A DNA stretch of 64,000 nt from Athripsodes cinereus (taxonomy: Eukaryota > Arthropoda > Insecta > Trichoptera > Leptoceridae). The translations under genes were made by a program, and so were the position numbers. The notes beneath the pieces were generated by a model that was given only the letters and a program-made list of their open reading frames with translations, was not told where the DNA came from and did not search any database. Of the stretch, positions 46,746-59,794 are shown in pieces; the stretch's first letter is position 1; every line of letters starts with the position of its first letter. The DNA lies in the NCBI GenBank assembly GCA_947579605.1, contig OX388316.1, positions 11,721,290-11,785,289 of the forward strand, read 5' to 3'.

Positions 46746-49570
46746 CGAAGCCATACAAAAGTAGGTGAAGTAAGGTTTGCGTTAATAACACTCTTAAGTA
46801 TATTAAAGGAAAAATGCATTTATTTGTTTCTGAATAGTGGAGAAGAAAATCTATTCCAGTAGGTATTCTGAACTCTCTTTAACGAAGTCTATGGGCTCAA
46901 CTTTTGACAAACTTGACATAACTCTCTATCACATCCTAAATGCAATAAATATAATAAGATTACTTATTGCAAAGTTTTATTTTACAATCTATCAAGTCTA
47001 TCTGAAATCAAATATTCTCTAAAAAATTTAATGGCTGAACCTTGGTTAATGTTCCAAGACAAAAAAGAGTCAAATAAAAGGACTATAATGGTAGATACAG
47101 CCATCAAAAGGGCAGAAGAAACATACAAAGATATTTTAAAACATAAAAATAAAGAGTAGGTAAGCATGTACAAACTTCCAGACTGCTTTTAATTGGACTA
47201 ACTCACTTAGTGCGGTTTCCACAATGAAATAGAAAATGCTTTTTACAAAACTTAATAAGATAATTCAATCATTTTAATAATATTATTATTTCCATCTTCC
47301 GAAACTTTTATAATCATTCGCATCCCGCATAACAATCCATTTTCGCTCTACGAATAAAATAAATGTAATTTGATAATTTCTACGACCCTCTACAACTGTG
47401 TTGCGAGAAGAAATAGAATTTAATAATTTAGAAATAAACAGTGGGGTGGATAGGTATATCTTCTGAGGTGGATAAATAGACGGTTTTTTCTACTAATACT
47501 ACGATTTATATCAATGACATGGCTTACAATTAAACTCCAAGTTCTATGGTGAAATCTTGAACCAAAAGTTACCTATTTATATAGCATTGCTACCATTATA
47601 TTTATTTATTGAAACAACAGTTGATGCCATTAAATAGAAATATAACAAAATATGATTTACAAGGTACATATCACATTAATAAACTAAAGAAGACACTTTC
47701 CCACTATATAAAAAATAGCTTAATAATAATAAAAGGTTTTTTTAGCCATCTTGAAAAGTACCTACATAAGATCGAGCACCACCATCCACATCCCTCAAAG
47801 CACGAGTTCTGCTCAAATTTGAGGGAATTATTACGTTTACTGTGAGCTGATTTCGTCTTAATTACAAATGTCAAAAAACTGTAAATCCAAACGATTGATT
47901 ATTTGAAATAAATTACTTATAACTGCTCTAGACGATATCACGTTTACTCAACAACTATAGAAGCATAATAATGTTCTTTATATTGATCGCCTTGAATTTT
48001 GTTATAATTATTTAGGTAATTTGTTTAATATTTTCAATGCAATTTTTTTATCTTTTAGGATACATTTATTAAAATGAGCCATTTTAGATTTTATTCGTAT
48101 ATCGAAAATCATCTTAGACGAATAAAATAATTAAATTTCTCAAAATTAAAGTGGGTACATCGATAAATCAATACCTTATTGAAGCGTCGGTAAGCCTAAC
48201 CATCAACATGAACTTTCTATCTAGGTAATTTACGTGTCAACGTTTCTAAGTTTTTCCAAAACTTGAAATGTATGATAATAATAGTTAATAGGTAAGTAAG
48301 TAACTAGATAATAATATCTGGTTAAGAAGGTTCAAATACTTCTTAAAATTCCAAGAAAATGTGACGGACCGACCGACATTTTGACAAGTAGTGAACAAAG
48401 GATGACGTCCTCCCACCCAAGAAATTTGCCAGACGAAATAAGAAAATTTGACATTTCTTCTGACAGATCCAATTAATATAAACATTGTTTTTAATGTGCG
48501 GTCTAAAGGGGATCCTGACACGACCCGGTCCCATTTGCAAAGTACCATTTCGTTCCTAAATACTTTTCACACGGTGATGTTTGGAACGCCGGATAGCATC
48601 AAACATTAAATGGGTATATGACTTAATGGAAATTAATTGTTCTCATATCATTTGTTCAATAAGAAAAATCTGCCTTGTGAAGATTCCGGAATACAATAGG
48701 TCTCAGACTCTTTTCAGTCAATATATTCGATTATTCTTTATATCATGGAAAGATGTAGCTTGATCGGCTATAATTATTCTTATTAGATACTTTTTTCCAC
48801 ACTGTGTTCTTTGATAGGAGCATTTATCTTCAAATAGAAGGAAAGCTTCAAATATGAAAACATAATACTTTAAAATCTATAACATTTTATTTTCCTAGTT
48901 ATTTTATAGGTTTATCATGATACCTACTTTTGACTGAAATCGTGAGTCCTGACTGATGAAAATACCACAACGATATATTATTAAATAATTTTGAAAAAAA
49001 CACTTTACTTTTATTTTAAGGGAATTCCAATGGGTGATGATTTAATCCTTTGAAGAAACTTAATAAGTATCCAACTGGTTCAAAGTATAAATTTTAGTGT
49101 GAAAAGTTTATTTGATACGGTGGCATCCTAAAATATTGCTGATTTTATTTTTCTCAGAAACTCTATTTGCAATTTGATATTTCATCACAATATACCACCA
49201 CCAGCAGCACCGAAAAATCTGATAAGTAATAAGAATTTCGTATTTAATTTTATGCATTTTAAAATGCATGTCTGAGAATTTAATTAATTTGAAGCTTAGA
49301 TATAACATCAGTGTTCTTTCTTATACATACATACATTTACGTGAAACACATCCATTTTTTTAAATCTCTATATATTTCAAAAAATAAAATGGGAGAAGTA
49401 CAGTGTTACCTAAAAGTAGGTACCTACTTGAAATTAATAAGTGCAATAATTTTTCTGCACAAAGTATTTTTTAATTTTTTAAAATACTTGTAAACGTCTT
49501 AATCTTAATATCCCACTTAGTAAAATGAGCTATGTAAAATGTATACAAGTATTTATTTTTCCTTTTAATG
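46746..49570. other. Mostly AT-rich sequence, no supported gene
   Basis: A less AT-rich island at about 48350-48600 (ACGGACCGACCGACATTTTG, GGGATCCTGACACGACCC) has no readable motif. No RNA gene or TIR pair was seen. Confidence 0.4.
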
Positions 49571-49574
49571 AAAT

Positions 49575-49630
49575 ATCTATCTATCTATACCATCATGAAA
49601 TCTTTAATAAATGGGATAAACTCTACAGGC
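49575..49630 (+). repeat. Dispersed repeat family A, end fragment with CTAT tail
   Basis: TATCTATCTATACCATCATG followed by AAATGGGAT matches the terminal part of family A. Confidence 0.5.
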
Positions 49631-50590
49631 TTAGAAAATGTGTATTTTATCATTAAGACAATGATATTATTCTATACATTTGTGTGTGCCTTATTTTTAT
49701 TTCAAGTTATATGAAATTTGACAATTTTATTCTTAAACCAGGAAAAAATACAATAAACGCTTGTCCGGAACTCCAAACATCGATTAAAATACTCGACAAA
49801 ACTACTTTTTTTGATATGTGGAAACCTTAAAAGGAAATCCAGGATATTTTTGTTTACCACATTACCTGCTATCATAACGATTTCGTGGTTTACTAACCCA
49901 ATTCGTAGAATCAAAGAACATTATTGTGTATTATTTTCTGCAATAGCATAAGTCACCATAGACCATATCACACTCAAAAGAATTCGCATAAAATTCACAA
50001 TTTAAACGATGAGAAAACCACCGACATTTATGAAGCGTTATGATAAAAAATTAATAGACTATGTATTTTGTGGAAAAATCGTAAAATTTTATTTTACGAC
50101 ATTTAAAAGAGCCGTGAATCCTTTTGCATAGTAAATTTAGTATCCTTTCGGCAATTCAGTGAAGTAATAATAAGATAATCTTAATGTTGTTAATTCTTTT
50201 AAATACTCTAAAATGTCCTCTTCAGTTACATAAGAATGTTGATGCTTCCTTAAAGATTAACACAATATGTGATATACTAACTTATGATCATTATGCACAA
50301 GAAAAACCAGGTGTTTTTTTTTTTATTTTCTCATTTATTTTTTCAATATTTTCTTGCTTCTTATTCTTGACACATTTTATTATTTATCGTGATCCTCGTC
50401 ATCAAGATGCCTTTTTATGTGTGACATTGACATCACCGAAAACTGAATTATCCTAAATGTAGTTAGTAGAGCTGTGATGATGCAAGGAGACTTGCTGAAT
50501 AAATTAACGATTGTTTTCTTAATACTTAGGTTACGTTACGCTTACGATTCACACCACACTAATTATCGTCGGTCTATGTAATGAGTTCGT
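49631..50590. other. AT-rich sequence, no feature seen
   Basis: No feature recognised; the frame at 50184-50456 is a chance hydrophobic frame over a poly-T run. Confidence 0.5.
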
Positions 50591-50594
50591 CCTT

Positions 50595-50740
50595 AACGTG
50601 TTTGTTTGTTTATTTATTTTATTATTTTTGCACATCATCATTATAATATAATAGTGTTAACAAATCAATACAAAATTTATAATACTAAGACGATATACAG
50701 TGGCGAGATTATCACTCTGAATAATTTCTTCCATCTAACC
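50595..50740 (-). mobile_element. LINE 3' UTR/tail fragment
   Basis: On the minus strand TGGAAGAAATTATTCAGAG, TGATAATCTCGCCACTGTAT and a (TAAA)n-like tail recall the 3' UTR module of the LINE at 3862-10451 and the fragment at 55015-55165. Coding sequence is absent. Confidence 0.55.
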
Positions 50741-51430
50741 ACGATTTGTTCAATTTTAATAACTAAAAAATAGATATAGTTTACATATATTAAAATCGAA
50801 AAATTGCCAGCTGACATCCGACATAAATACCAATTGCCTGATTGAACTCTTTAAAAATGGGATGATTACCTATATTATATTATTAAAAGGTTCATTATCA
50901 TAATAATAATATTTTAAACATTTAAGGCTTTATAATTTCATAATGACGTTTTTTTGTCCACTTAACCCTTATGATATCCTTCATTCATAATCATAAAATC
51001 ATACTAAGCCAGACTATATTCCCCAACATAATGTCGTAAAAAACATATCAACAACAAGAATTTAAATAATCTGTATTTAATAACAAACACTTATGTACCA
51101 TGCACATTATTATTATAATGATATGTTAAATAATAATAATGATATGGTACGTGAAATAGTTTCGATTTCATCAACCCTGTATAATCATTCTAACGATTTG
51201 GCTTCTTATCGAGTGTGCTAATCGAAGAGTTGTAGAAACAGGGTTGCCAAATTCAAATAATAAATAAACATACCGAATAAGTAAATCTTATATTTATTTT
51301 GTTCTGTTCTTTTGATGACATATTTAGCATGTTGTGTCGTGTTTTACCGCGAAACATTATCGTACACAAATTTATTTGTTAAAATGTAAGATGACTTAAT
51401 AAATGAAATGATCACAATGGTCATAATATA
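50741..51430. other. AT-rich sequence, no feature seen
   Basis: No feature recognised up to the TIR element. Confidence 0.5.
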
Positions 51431-51466
51431 ATATCGATACCTTAATTCGCAGATTGGGTAACTCCA
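51431..51466 (+). repeat. Left 36-bp terminal inverted repeat
   Basis: Begins ATATCGATACCTTAATTCGC and ends GGGTAACTCCA; exact reverse complement of 53949-53984. Confidence 0.92.
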
Positions 51467-51779
51467 AAATAGCTACTTTACAGGGCGGACAAAAAACTAA
51501 ATATTTTTGTTATGCATATTATTATTATTATTTTCCTTATTCTAAAATATCTACATGGTGTAGATACATGTTCGTAACACAATAACCATGACATAATTAT
51601 GTTTATAATGGTTTTGTAGCCTTTTTTTGGAGTTACCTAATTTTCTGTGATAGATTTTGTAAAATAAATGCTATAATTGATGGAGTTACCCAATTTGCCT
51701 ATAAGTAGTGTATACTGTTTGGTCTCATAATAATGTTATTTTTAAAGTGTTTAATATGAAAATCAAATTAAATTGAAGT

Positions 51780-51836
51780 AATACATATATATATATATAT
51801 ATATAGGATAAATACTTCAACATCATCATCATCATC
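51780..51836. repeat. Microsatellites (TA)n and (ATC)n
   Basis: ATATATATATATATATATAT at 51784-51805 and ATCATCATCATCATCA near 51821-51837. The (ATC)n is the 3' tail of the adjacent minus-strand LINE fragment. Confidence 0.88.
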
Positions 51837-51925
51837 AACGCTCATCTCGGCAGGACAGGGCAGAAACCAGCCTCCTCCATTCAGTGCGACTCTGCGCCAA
51901 TTGCGTCACCTCTTTCTACGATATT
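51820..51925 (-). mobile_element. LINE 3' end fragment with (GAT)n tail
   Basis: The minus strand reads EVTQLAQSRTEWRRLVSAL, then SCRDER and a stop, followed by GATGATGATGAT. This is the extreme C-terminus of an RTE-like LINE protein, inserted in the TIR element. The sequence up to about 52100 may belong to it but is unreadable. Confidence 0.72.
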
Positions 51926-52309
51926 TCCTGCGCTCTGCTGTTGTCGTTATAAGAACGGTGTATTGTGAAAGAGGGAAATCACGGGCTGACGAATCCTTGC
52001 GGACGGAAGACCGGTGCTCTTTTTGGCCAATTAGCCTTTTCAGGATATTACCCAGCCTGGAACATCGTCTATCCTGTATCACGGAGTTGAACATAGTTGA
52101 ACAAAAAAGTTGCACCTTTAGAGATATACTCGTTGATAGCTAGACAAAAATAATGAAGAGTGACAAAATGTGAAAATAATAATTCGTGTGGAGCATTATT
52201 TTAGAAATCGTGGTAGTCCTGAGTCCATTTTCGTGAAGATATTTTCAGTCTCGTTTAGATTATTTAAGCAGACAATATTTTTTGGGCCAAGGCTTTTCTT
52301 CCTTTGAGG

Positions 52310-52445
52310 CAATTTATTTATTTATTCATTCATTCTTTACTGTACATTGATCACAATATATACAATTTTATAAAAAAAATGCATTCAAATTAGGTGTGAT
52401 CAATGTACAGAGGTCGGTTGCCCAATAAGAGACTCTTACGACTTG
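52310..52445 (-). mobile_element. LINE 3' tail fragment
   Basis: Minus-strand GTACATTGATCACACC, then TGTATATATTGTGATCAATG and an A-rich (GAATGAATAAA-type) end resemble the tail at 55015-55165. Coding sequence is absent. Confidence 0.5.
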
Positions 52446-52639
52446 TATTATGAGATAGCTGAAGTCCAGTATCCGATCAAAGTGTCTTGCCTCTTGCACA
52501 CTGATACCCTCTCTGTATATCTCAAGATTTTAAAATCCGCCAAAAGAAATTTTATTATTTTATAAGTAAATGCATTAATATTACATGTTATATTCTAAAA
52601 ATATTGTAATTGGCACAAATCGTCCCACAAGGGACGGGT

Positions 52640-52720
52640 AGCCGTAATCTTATAAATAATAATAATAATAATATACAGAGGGCGAGTTTATCACACCTCT
52701 TTTTGATTTTTTAAATTTTT
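52640..52720 (-). mobile_element. LINE 3' UTR fragment
   Basis: On the plus strand, ATAATAATAATAATA is followed by TACAGAGGGCGAGTTTATC. Inverted, that gives GATAAACTCGCCCTCTGTA, the conserved LINE 3' UTR word, next to its short-repeat tail. Confidence 0.55.
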
Positions 52721-53149
52721 ATTACTCCATGATTCATCCTTTTTCCAAGAGATGTCTCAGAGTTTTCATCAGAATCTGAATGTTCTGAATATGGGACTAA
52801 CGAGATGTTGACTCATATGCTGCCCTTCTCTGTTTCAATATTATGATCAATAGCATTAGCCTGTGCATCTAACAATATCCCTTGTGTCGCATTATTATCT
52901 AAACTATTATCATCAGTAGGTATTTATATTTTGGATTTCTACAAGATTACCACTACCAAGTAATATGATGGGCCAATTCCATTATAAAAGTTCGAATTGT
53001 CTTTGATAAATTTGTAGAAAATCATGATTTCTGGGATTTGTTTCACTCATACGATTTTCTTCACTCCTTCAATTTTCAGTTACTAATTTAACCATAGTCT
53101 TTAGTCTGCTATTCATCTATAAAATGATAAGTAAACATTTCACTTTTGC

Positions 53150-53290
53150 CTGACGATGAGAGCGGAAGCTCTTGAAAGCCGGCTCGCAAAATAAATAATG
53201 TCAATAGTGGAATAACTATATATCATGTTTCATTTTAAAAATTATTAATATGAACTTCCACCAAGAACCGTCGGTCGAGAAATTAAACTT
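53150..53290 (+). repeat. Dispersed repeat family C, longest copy
   Basis: GCTCTTGAAAGCCGGCTCGC, AATAATGTCAATAGTGGAAT, TTTTAAAAATTATTAATATG and CACCAAGAACCGTCGGTCG occur in one continuous piece. Its two halves match two different places (36390-36490 inverted and 36985-37045 direct). It lies inside the TIR element. Confidence 0.72.
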
Positions 53291-53948
53291 ATGATAAGTA
53301 GGTAATGTATGTAGATACACGTTCAGTTCTTCGGAATTTGAGCTTATTTAAAATTAATCATGATTCAACAAATCCTAATATATCAAAAAATTAGGTCGTT
53401 TATTTAAGTATTAAAACCTAGATTTTTTATTTGACTAAAAAATAATAACATAATAATATTATTAAAAAATGTTAAAAAACAAAACAATATTAGTAAATCA
53501 GCTTCAAAATTTGTGCGCAAACATATCCAGTAATAATTAAATTCCACGTAGTAACTCCTGCAAAAGTTGCATTATTTAAAATGTGAGTTCCTTACATATT
53601 AACTACATCACATAAGGAGCTAATTATAAAAAAAAACTTTAAAAAATTTAAGAAAATAAAGCTGACACTTATGGTTACAGTTACCTAACATTTTTTTACA
53701 GGATAAGATATCCAAAACCACTTTTTTGTAAAATATTCCTAATACACAACCTATCTCTCGCAAGTCTCCATACAGAATGGTGGAGTTACCCAATTTGCAG
53801 CGTTGTAAATACTAACATTGGAGTTACCCAATTTTCTTGAGGTGTTTTTTAGGGCATTTGTAATAACGTTGGATTCTTCAAATTTACCTAGCATGTGTGT
53901 TGGAATACAGTCAACATTATGGCATCATTAAGTCATTTTGTCAAAAAA

Positions 53949-53984
53949 TGGAGTTACCCAATCTGCGAATTAAGGTATCGATAT
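53949..53984 (-). repeat. Right 36-bp terminal inverted repeat
   Basis: TGGAGTTACCCAATCTGCGA starts this arm and CGATAT ends it; exact complement of the left arm. Confidence 0.92.
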
Positions 53985-54790
53985 GTAAAAATTCAATGAG
54001 TATTACTACTTAAAGATCTGAATATATTATTTCATTCCTTAGATTTATAAAGTTATGGATTTATAAGCATAACAAAAACAAATTTTTTCTAGTTTCTGGC
54101 AAATACTCGTTATTAAAGGGCATCACTTTAGCTCTTGAAAATTTATTTTGCGTTTTAACGTTGCATTTACAATCGTTGATTGGAAACAAGGCTACATTAC
54201 ATAATTCAGAGAGATTTTACATATTTTGAACCACACCTTTCTATTGTAATAACGAATGTTTCAAAATATGATATTTGACAAACACATTAACAATGAGCAT
54301 TTTATTCATAACGATAGTTTTGACGGCATTGTTGATCGTTTTTGATAACCCTAATTGTATAAAAAATAGTAATCGTTCTCCAGAAATCGATCGGATGTTC
54401 GTTGTATCGGATGCAATCGCTGTCGAATATTTTCGTAATGCCTACTAATTAAATATCAAAACACGGGTTTGATCGCAGTAATGTGATATTATACACATAC
54501 CAACTACGTAATCTCGCATAGTTAAGAACATTTTTATACACTTTGGATGCTTAAAATAAAACAAACATAATACCGACTTAGATGCAAAGTGTAAAATATC
54601 AATGTCGCTTTAGTGTTGGGAAAACATTGATCAAACATTTTATGGATTAGCTAATTTCTGAACATAAAATATCCATTTACTGTATGTACCAAAGAATAAA
54701 ACAAAATACAAATCTGTAGAACTGTAATAAACACTGTAATTAAATTACTATAAGTCATTTCTTATAAATGTAGTTTAGTTTCATTTAACA
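53985..54790. other. AT-rich sequence, no feature seen
   Basis: No feature recognised. Confidence 0.5.
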
Positions 54791-54794
54791 CAAT

Positions 54795-54960
54795 AGTAAT
54801 CCTGTCCTGTATGGCCGTAATGGCCAGCGACCTGAGGGAGGCAGAGCTGCGTTTAGAGGATGCAAAGGGACCGCAGAACATGGAAGTTGAGGACTAGGAG
54901 AGCTTTCCCAAATATATGGGATAAAGGCAAGAGCGAAAAAGAAGAAGGAGTATACAATAA
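54795..54960 (+). mobile_element. RTE-like LINE 3' fragment with AAG-rich tail
   Basis: DLREAELRLEDA in one frame continues one base later as RDRRTWKLRTRRAFPNIWD and KGKSEKEE, then GAAGAAGGAG. This is a typical LINE protein end with one frameshift. Confidence 0.75.
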
Positions 54961-55014
54961 TAAGCCTTTATTTATTGTCTTATCATATTACCTATACTAT
55001 GTCTTGGAGTTAAA

Positions 55015-55165
55015 TAATATTTTTATTTATTATTTATTTTATTCTTCACTGTACATTGGTTACAATATTACATACTGAAATAGTGTCATAAAAATAACAA
55101 TTATAAATTCAATGTACAGAGGGCGAGTTTATCGCTAAAATGCGATGTCTTCCAACTTCCACTAA
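55015..55165 (-). mobile_element. LINE 3' UTR/tail fragment
   Basis: Minus strand: AGTTGGAAGACATCGCATTT, AGCGATAAACTCGCCCTCTG, TACATTGAATTTATAATTG and a (AATAAATA)-like tail. The first two words match the 3' UTR of the LINE at 3862-10451. Confidence 0.68.
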
Positions 55166-55750
55166 TACAATAAGACACGAAATTTAAATACATACATAAA
55201 CCTACACGGTATTCAAAAATCACAATATTAAGTGTAAAAGCAATCGTGCAATTTATCTGGACATTATTCTAAGTCTTTATTCAATAGTTCCATACAATAT
55301 CATTATATAGGTATATACGGAACTAGGTAGGTACTGACTACATGTATATATACGTGACGATAAATTAATATGTTCTTAAAACTGGGTAAGTAAGTAGACA
55401 CGTATTCTTTGTTCCTTTTTGGACGGTTTTTAGACGACCTACTTGTAGCTGCATTTCGGAATTGTTATTGCTTAATGTCACGCACGCTACGTAAGAATTT
55501 TATTACCAAGTTGGATACTTTACTTAGTAAAATCAATAAAATCATTCTAATACGTTTACCTGCATATTTATAATGAGAGATTCTCCATGATGAATTTTGA
55601 TATTTAGCTATAAATTCTAGTTAAACTTTTTATACCTACTGTATAAGATTTTCGTGCATTTAGTTGGCAATTCAACCAAAATATACACTAAAATATTAAC
55701 CATTTTTCAATAAATAAATTGTATGATTATTATTGTCAAATTACTCATAA
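55166..55750. other. AT-rich sequence, no feature seen
   Basis: No feature recognised. Confidence 0.5.
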
Positions 55751-55751
55751 A

Positions 55752-56385
55752 TATTAATTTGTGTTCTACATATTATAAAAATTAGGCGTTTTTGAAACCT
55801 CAAGTATAAGACAATCAACATCTATGATTCAGCGATGAAGCATGTCACCAATCCTAAATTTCATTTTTTTTATTCATACAGAGAAGACTATCTGCAAATT
55901 TGTTACATGCAGGTAGTCCACTGGTTACCCCACTTGTGAGATAGGTATGTTTTCATAGTGTACTTAGTACATAGTAGTAGTAGTAGTTATATCAATTATT
56001 ATGATACTTTTATGGATTTTGCTAAAAACTATTCTTCAATGATTTTAAAGGAAAATCACTGATTTGTATTATTAATTTGTGTTCTACATATTATAAAAAT
56101 TAGGCGTTTTTGAAACCTCAAGTATAAGACAATCAACATCTATGATTCAGCGATGAAGCATGTCACCAATCCTAAATTTCATTTTTTTTATTCATACAGA
56201 GAAGACTATCTGCAAATTTGTTACATGCAGGTAGTCCACTGGTTACCCCACTTGTGAGATAGGTATGTTTTCATAGTGTACTTAGTACATAGTAGTAGTA
56301 GTAGTTATATCAATTATTATGATACTTTTATGGATTTTGCTAAAAACTATTCTTCAATGATTTTAAAGGAAAATCACTGATTTGT
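55752..56385. repeat. Tandem duplication, two copies with 318-bp period
   Basis: Positions 55752-56067 recur at 56070-56385 with no difference that I could see. Each copy holds one minus-orientation family A element (about 55835-55955 and 56153-56273: GCGATGAAGCATGTCACC, CATGCAGGTAGTCCACTGG, TACCCCACTTGTGAG) and a (TAG)n run. It is either a very recent duplication or an assembly artefact. Confidence 0.92.
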
Positions 56386-56389
56386 CTAT

Positions 56390-57010
56390 TTGAAATATTT
56401 GAATTTTGTGAATAAACCATTATATTTTTGAAATTATGAAATAGTTTTCAATAAAGTAAGTTTATCCAACTACGTAAAATGAAAAAGACACATATACAAA
56501 TATTGATATAGGTAATATAATAGTTTTTTTTGCTTCGTGATATTTCCAATAGATGGCGACGCAAGTATGAATTAAACTGAATAGCAAACAGATGTGTGAA
56601 GTATATTTATTGGCATTTTTATTCTGTCATAATATAACATCTGGGTATTTAGATAAGAGGACAGATTAAAAATTACTTATATTAAATAAAAATAAATAAA
56701 AGTTTCTGTATATGAATGCTATGGAAAGAGGAGATCTAGATGGCGCGAAAATAGTCTGAACGAAGAAGTGTATGCTTCCGAGAGACGGTGAAACAAGAAG
56801 AAAAAATACATTGTTTTAAATTCGAATGGAACGAAAGGGATAAAAAAAGGTTACGGCGGAAGTGGTCTGACGGTGTATTAGTGTGCTTATAAATTGGATG
56901 TTGGAAAAATGATTTTCCGATTCGAAGAATGATTATAAACATAATAAACCGAAAAAATAAAAACTATAACTATTATAGCAGAGTTCTCTTCGGTTTCAAT
57001 CCTTCCGATT
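56390..57010. other. AT-rich sequence, no supported gene
   Basis: The segment 56730-56900 is richer in G and A with a 68-codon antisense frame but no motif. No other feature recognised. Confidence 0.45.
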
Positions 57011-57014
57011 GTTT

Positions 57015-57340
57015 GCAGAAGTCTTGCATCTTTCTTTCTACTTACCTATCTTGTGCCATCCCCTTAACCAATTTGCACGATCACAAAGACATTTCGGTGT
57101 GGACATCCCCTATGATTTGTCACCTAAGCTATCTCTTCTATTATTTCTTGAACAATAGGTACTTTCGTGACGCATTATGTGTCAAATCCAATTGGGGCAT
57201 CATTCTGAGATGGTCTTGAGCGGGTGTTTTATTTCTTCGACTATGTCAAAAGCTTCATCATTGAGATTTGATATTCCCAGATTTCTTCTGTTCAACCACA
57301 TCTCAAACGCCTCTAAATTACAAAAATTCTATGTGGATAG
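57015..57340 (-). mobile_element. LINE C-terminal fragment, degraded
   Basis: On the minus strand EAFEMWLNRRNLGISN, then EEIKHPLKTISE, a stop, and HIMRHESTYCSRNNRRD follow the order of the AFEMW...GHIMR region of RTE-like LINE proteins. Several stops make it dead. The plus-strand frames at 56929-57413 are shadows. Confidence 0.62.
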
Positions 57341-59790
57341 AATTAAGCATTGTTACGAAGGAACCAAAAAACTGCATAACTTGCGTAATCAAATAATATT
57401 ATTTCAACATTAATTAATTAACACTTAACTAAAATGAAAATCATATTATAAGTAAAACCCACATTACAAAAAATATGAATAAAAGTTTGCACTCGTTTAT
57501 TTTGAGCAAAACATATACCTATGTAAGTTAGCAAAGCACATTAAAACTTTTTCGTTTTTCTATACATTTTAAAGTTACTTTTTCCCCGTCCGACAATAGG
57601 TACACACATGGATTGTTTAATCAAAAAAGTTTATTAAAAATATTACTATTCTTCGCTCAAATTTTCATTATTATTTATTTTTTATTATAATGTTATTAAT
57701 TTAACTTGATTGACATTTTTGGAATTAATCCATTTTGACCTTGTTCCCGACGGTATTCATAAAAATTATGTCGGACGAGGATATTCTTTTTTATACGTCG
57801 GATTATAATATTATGTTGAAACTTTGCTTAATTATTCGTTTATTTATCCTTAAATTTGAAATGTGTTTTGTTATAGGTTGGATTCAAATAAAAAAAGATA
57901 AACATAAAGAAGCGACTTATATTAAAAAAAAAAAGTTACCTACTCTATACACCAACATCCATGATCAAAAAAAGAATTTGCAAAAGGTGTTAGCCAAAAT
58001 CTAGATTGGTCAATGCAACAGGAAATTGAAATGTATTAGCTGTTAAAGAATACCAAAACATGTTCATCAATCGGCAATAAAAAAAGATAGTTCCCAGTGC
58101 AACAGAAAGCAATAATATTATGTTTCATCTTTGAAGGCGGATTGAGTTGGAAAATAAATTCATACTTTGGACCACACAATACAATGTTGGGCTGCAATAG
58201 TTGGGGTGCTGATAATTTTTATCAAATAGGTAGGTATATAACTTTGAAAAAATATTATCGAAATGCAACCATTTCACGACACTTGCTAACATCTCAAAAA
58301 CTTTATTAACTTGTAATATGTACGGGTGTACCTGTATGTCTTTCTCCATTTTGAAGATGAGGATTAAATCAAGCAGAAGAATTTAAATACATTGCTGCCA
58401 GAAATAAACATGTTCTTCTAAGAATGACGCTAAGAGGATTATATCGGAAGAATTGTGTTATTTTTGGTCTATCTATTTTGTTTTCATAATAATTTTATTA
58501 TGTTTCTTAGCGGGTGCCGCTGCAATCAGTCTAAGAGATGAAAAGATTGTATGGCATCCGTGTAAAAAGTTTAGGAAATTATTTATTACAAAAATTATTC
58601 AATAATGATTTAATTTTAGCAACTTGTATTAACAAATGAATTGAAACTATTGTTTGATATTGAGTAGTTAATAGGTGTAATTATTTATAAGAAATTTCAC
58701 TATTATCAAGGTTATGGTGCAAAAATTATTATAAAAAATATTTTGCCAAATTATATAAAAAATACTTCCAACGATTGGAAATCGAAAGACGAGCCAAAAA
58801 TCATAATACGACTAAATCGTGTAAATGAAACGCTAAAAAATGGACAAGCGCCGAGTACTTGAACTGAACACAAATAGTAAAACTGTGAACTTCAGGAATA
58901 TGTGAATGTTGCAGATGAGAGAAATGTATGAACATAAGTTACATAGTATATAACGTCCACTTTTTTTATTTAATGTACAAGATGATCAGGGTGTTGTGTA
59001 TGTATTTAATAAGAAGTTTATTTTGAGGAGGATTAGATAAAAGTCATAATTAATAAGTTCAACGTTTTGCTAAAACAAAGCCATTCTGAAAAAGCTTAAT
59101 ACATCAAGGTTCTATAAGGTCACAGATATAATAAGTAATAACTGAAAACAAAGTTCACAATATACCTTATAATGTACGGCTACAAGCTCTACAACTCGTA
59201 AAAGTTATTCAGTATTTATGTAGTAATAGAAAGCACCCAAAAGTTCGTAGGTATATAGTAAGTAGTAGTTCGTGATTAGCACTTAATTTCTTATTACGAT
59301 ATCAACATGCAATGTTTTTCTTGTGCTTTGATTATAAAGTCGGTTCTATCCATGTACTCAATCAAACCATGTAATTATTTTTATTTCGTTCATAATATTG
59401 TAGTATTATAATACATAGCAAAAGTAATACTAGTACTTACCTAATAATGAATTGTTGGTTCCTTATCGAAAAGATTATTTTCATGGTTGGATTGTATTTT
59501 ACCTACAGTTAAACCAGACGGTAAAGTTAATCTTATTCGATGAAGGATTTGATGTATTAAAAAACGCTATTGTAGGTAAATGTAGAACAGTAACTTGAAT
59601 AAAGCGAATATTGTTAAAATTTTATTAACTCTGTGATATTTACAACTAGAAACTTTTAAATCATATCGTTTTTATTCGAAAATCATGATTTAATAATAAT
59701 ATAACACTAAATATCCATTTAATATAATTATTTTCATTATTTAAGTTAAACTATGTACCTATTTGAGTTTCTACCCTTTGCTATTATTAT
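57341..59790. other. AT-rich sequence, no supported gene
   Basis: Small frames (for example 57735-58004 and 58097-58309) have no recognised family. No RNA gene or repeat was seen. Confidence 0.45.
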
Positions 59791-59794
59791 TATT

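Larger units (their letters stand above)
51431..53984. mobile_element. 2.55-kb TIR element of unassigned superfamily
   Basis: Perfect 36-bp inverted repeats bound this segment. The motif GGAGTTACCCAAT (or GGAGTTACCTAAT) recurs at about 51630, 51680, 53780 and 53820, besides lying inside both TIRs. Such repeated sub-terminal motifs are usual binding sites for a transposase. No transposase frame is present, and LINE debris has inserted inside. The tips form ATATCGATAT, so the exact end and duplication (TA or ATAT) cannot be settled. Superfamily unknown. Confidence 0.75.

Noticed and set aside
51441..53974. TTAA in the TIRs as a piggyBac target duplication
   Set aside because: The complementarity extends outward past the TTAA on both sides, so the TTAA is part of the inverted repeat and does not mark the insertion edge.
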